From NCBI GenBank assembly GCA_028023455.1, contig JAQFVV010006200.1, positions 5,183,860 through 5,247,859 on the forward strand: a stretch of DNA of 64,000 bases, in the 5' to 3' direction. Shown here one piece after another: positions 63,801 to 64,000 of this stretch. The notes under the pieces are model-generated. The model did no database searches. It was not told the origin of the DNA and worked only from the letters and a program-made list of their open reading frames with translations. The DNA is from Epiperipatus broadwayi. Lineage: Eukaryota; Onychophora; Udeonychophora; Euonychophora; Peripatidae. How positions within the stretch are numbered: position 1 is the stretch's first letter; every line of letters begins with the position of its first letter. Position numbers and translations under genes: made by a program.

Positions 63801-64000
63801 TATGCATACATAATTTTTTTTTCTATGATAAAATGGTATTTGACATAATTTTAATTATGATGTCAAGGTTATTAACTAACTTCAACATTGACAATAAAGA
63901 CACAGAATTATTGATAAGTTTTATATATATATTTTTAGTTCATAACATCTTACCAAGAGCAAAACTTTTTAAGAATGTGAAAGTTGAAAAATAAAAAAGA
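60871..64000. other. AT-rich spacer, no supported gene
   Basis: 61950-62370 shares phrases with the LINE-like relic at 31690-32300. The 72-codon minus frame 62560-62778 has balanced composition, and an early CAG-GTGAGC donor-like site at about 62751, but no recognised domain. A 30-bp tandem duplication (CTTTAAAATAATAAGTAACATTTTG...) occupies 63606-63662. Confidence 0.45.

Overview
This is an AT-rich (roughly three quarters A+T by eye), gene-poor stretch of animal nuclear DNA. No complete host gene, rRNA, functional tRNA gene or prokaryotic feature is visible. The organism cannot be named from the sequence. Abundant RTE-like, Tx1/L1-like and Penelope-like retroelements, a tRNA-derived SINE, foldback/MITE hairpins and long microsatellites fit an invertebrate metazoan with a low-GC genome.

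Layout. 1-1070: minus-strand relic of an RTE-like LINE. 1838-2120: foldback element. 2991-3140: tRNA-derived SINE with an 18-bp target-site duplication. 4372-7280: Tx1/L1-like LINE (plus) with stops. 10204-10832: two facing copies of a repeat that carries a hammerhead ribozyme fold; another copy lies at 14868-15043. 15645-15994: five-block tetranucleotide microsatellite. 21219-22610: second Tx1/L1-like copy. 25219-25915: rearranged inverted repeat. 25992-26353: foldback. 27380-28810: endonuclease half of another LINE. 33382-33494: second SINE. 34260-34950 and 35206-36015: minus-strand LINE relics. 37751-38672: Penelope-like fragment between two direct terminal repeats. 39569-40060: (TTA)n array followed by a fourth hammerhead repeat. 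41308-43800: best-preserved RTE-like LINE. 47199-47458: 52-bp satellite. 49800-49919: third SINE. 50598-51403: widely spaced inverted repeats. 53464-53614: one candidate host exon (minus). 53690-54380: higher-order tandem array. 54800-57850: diverged segmental duplication with a MITE in the second copy and a poly-T/poly-C tract between. 60680-60870: fifth hammerhead repeat.

How the parts relate. The autonomous elements supply reverse transcriptase and endonuclease. The SINE (A and B boxes, A-rich tail, target-site duplications) looks like a LINE-mobilised passenger. The most interesting signal is a set of repeats that can fold as minimal type-I hammerhead ribozymes. One five-copy family combines the ribozyme with a downstream motif like a pol III B box. 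The Penelope-like terminal repeats, and two inverted-repeat families, carry related CTGANGA-hairpin-GAAA cores. One copy (10671-10730) keeps every core nucleotide and a 12-bp stem I. Folding, family membership and activity are inferred by eye and have not been computed.
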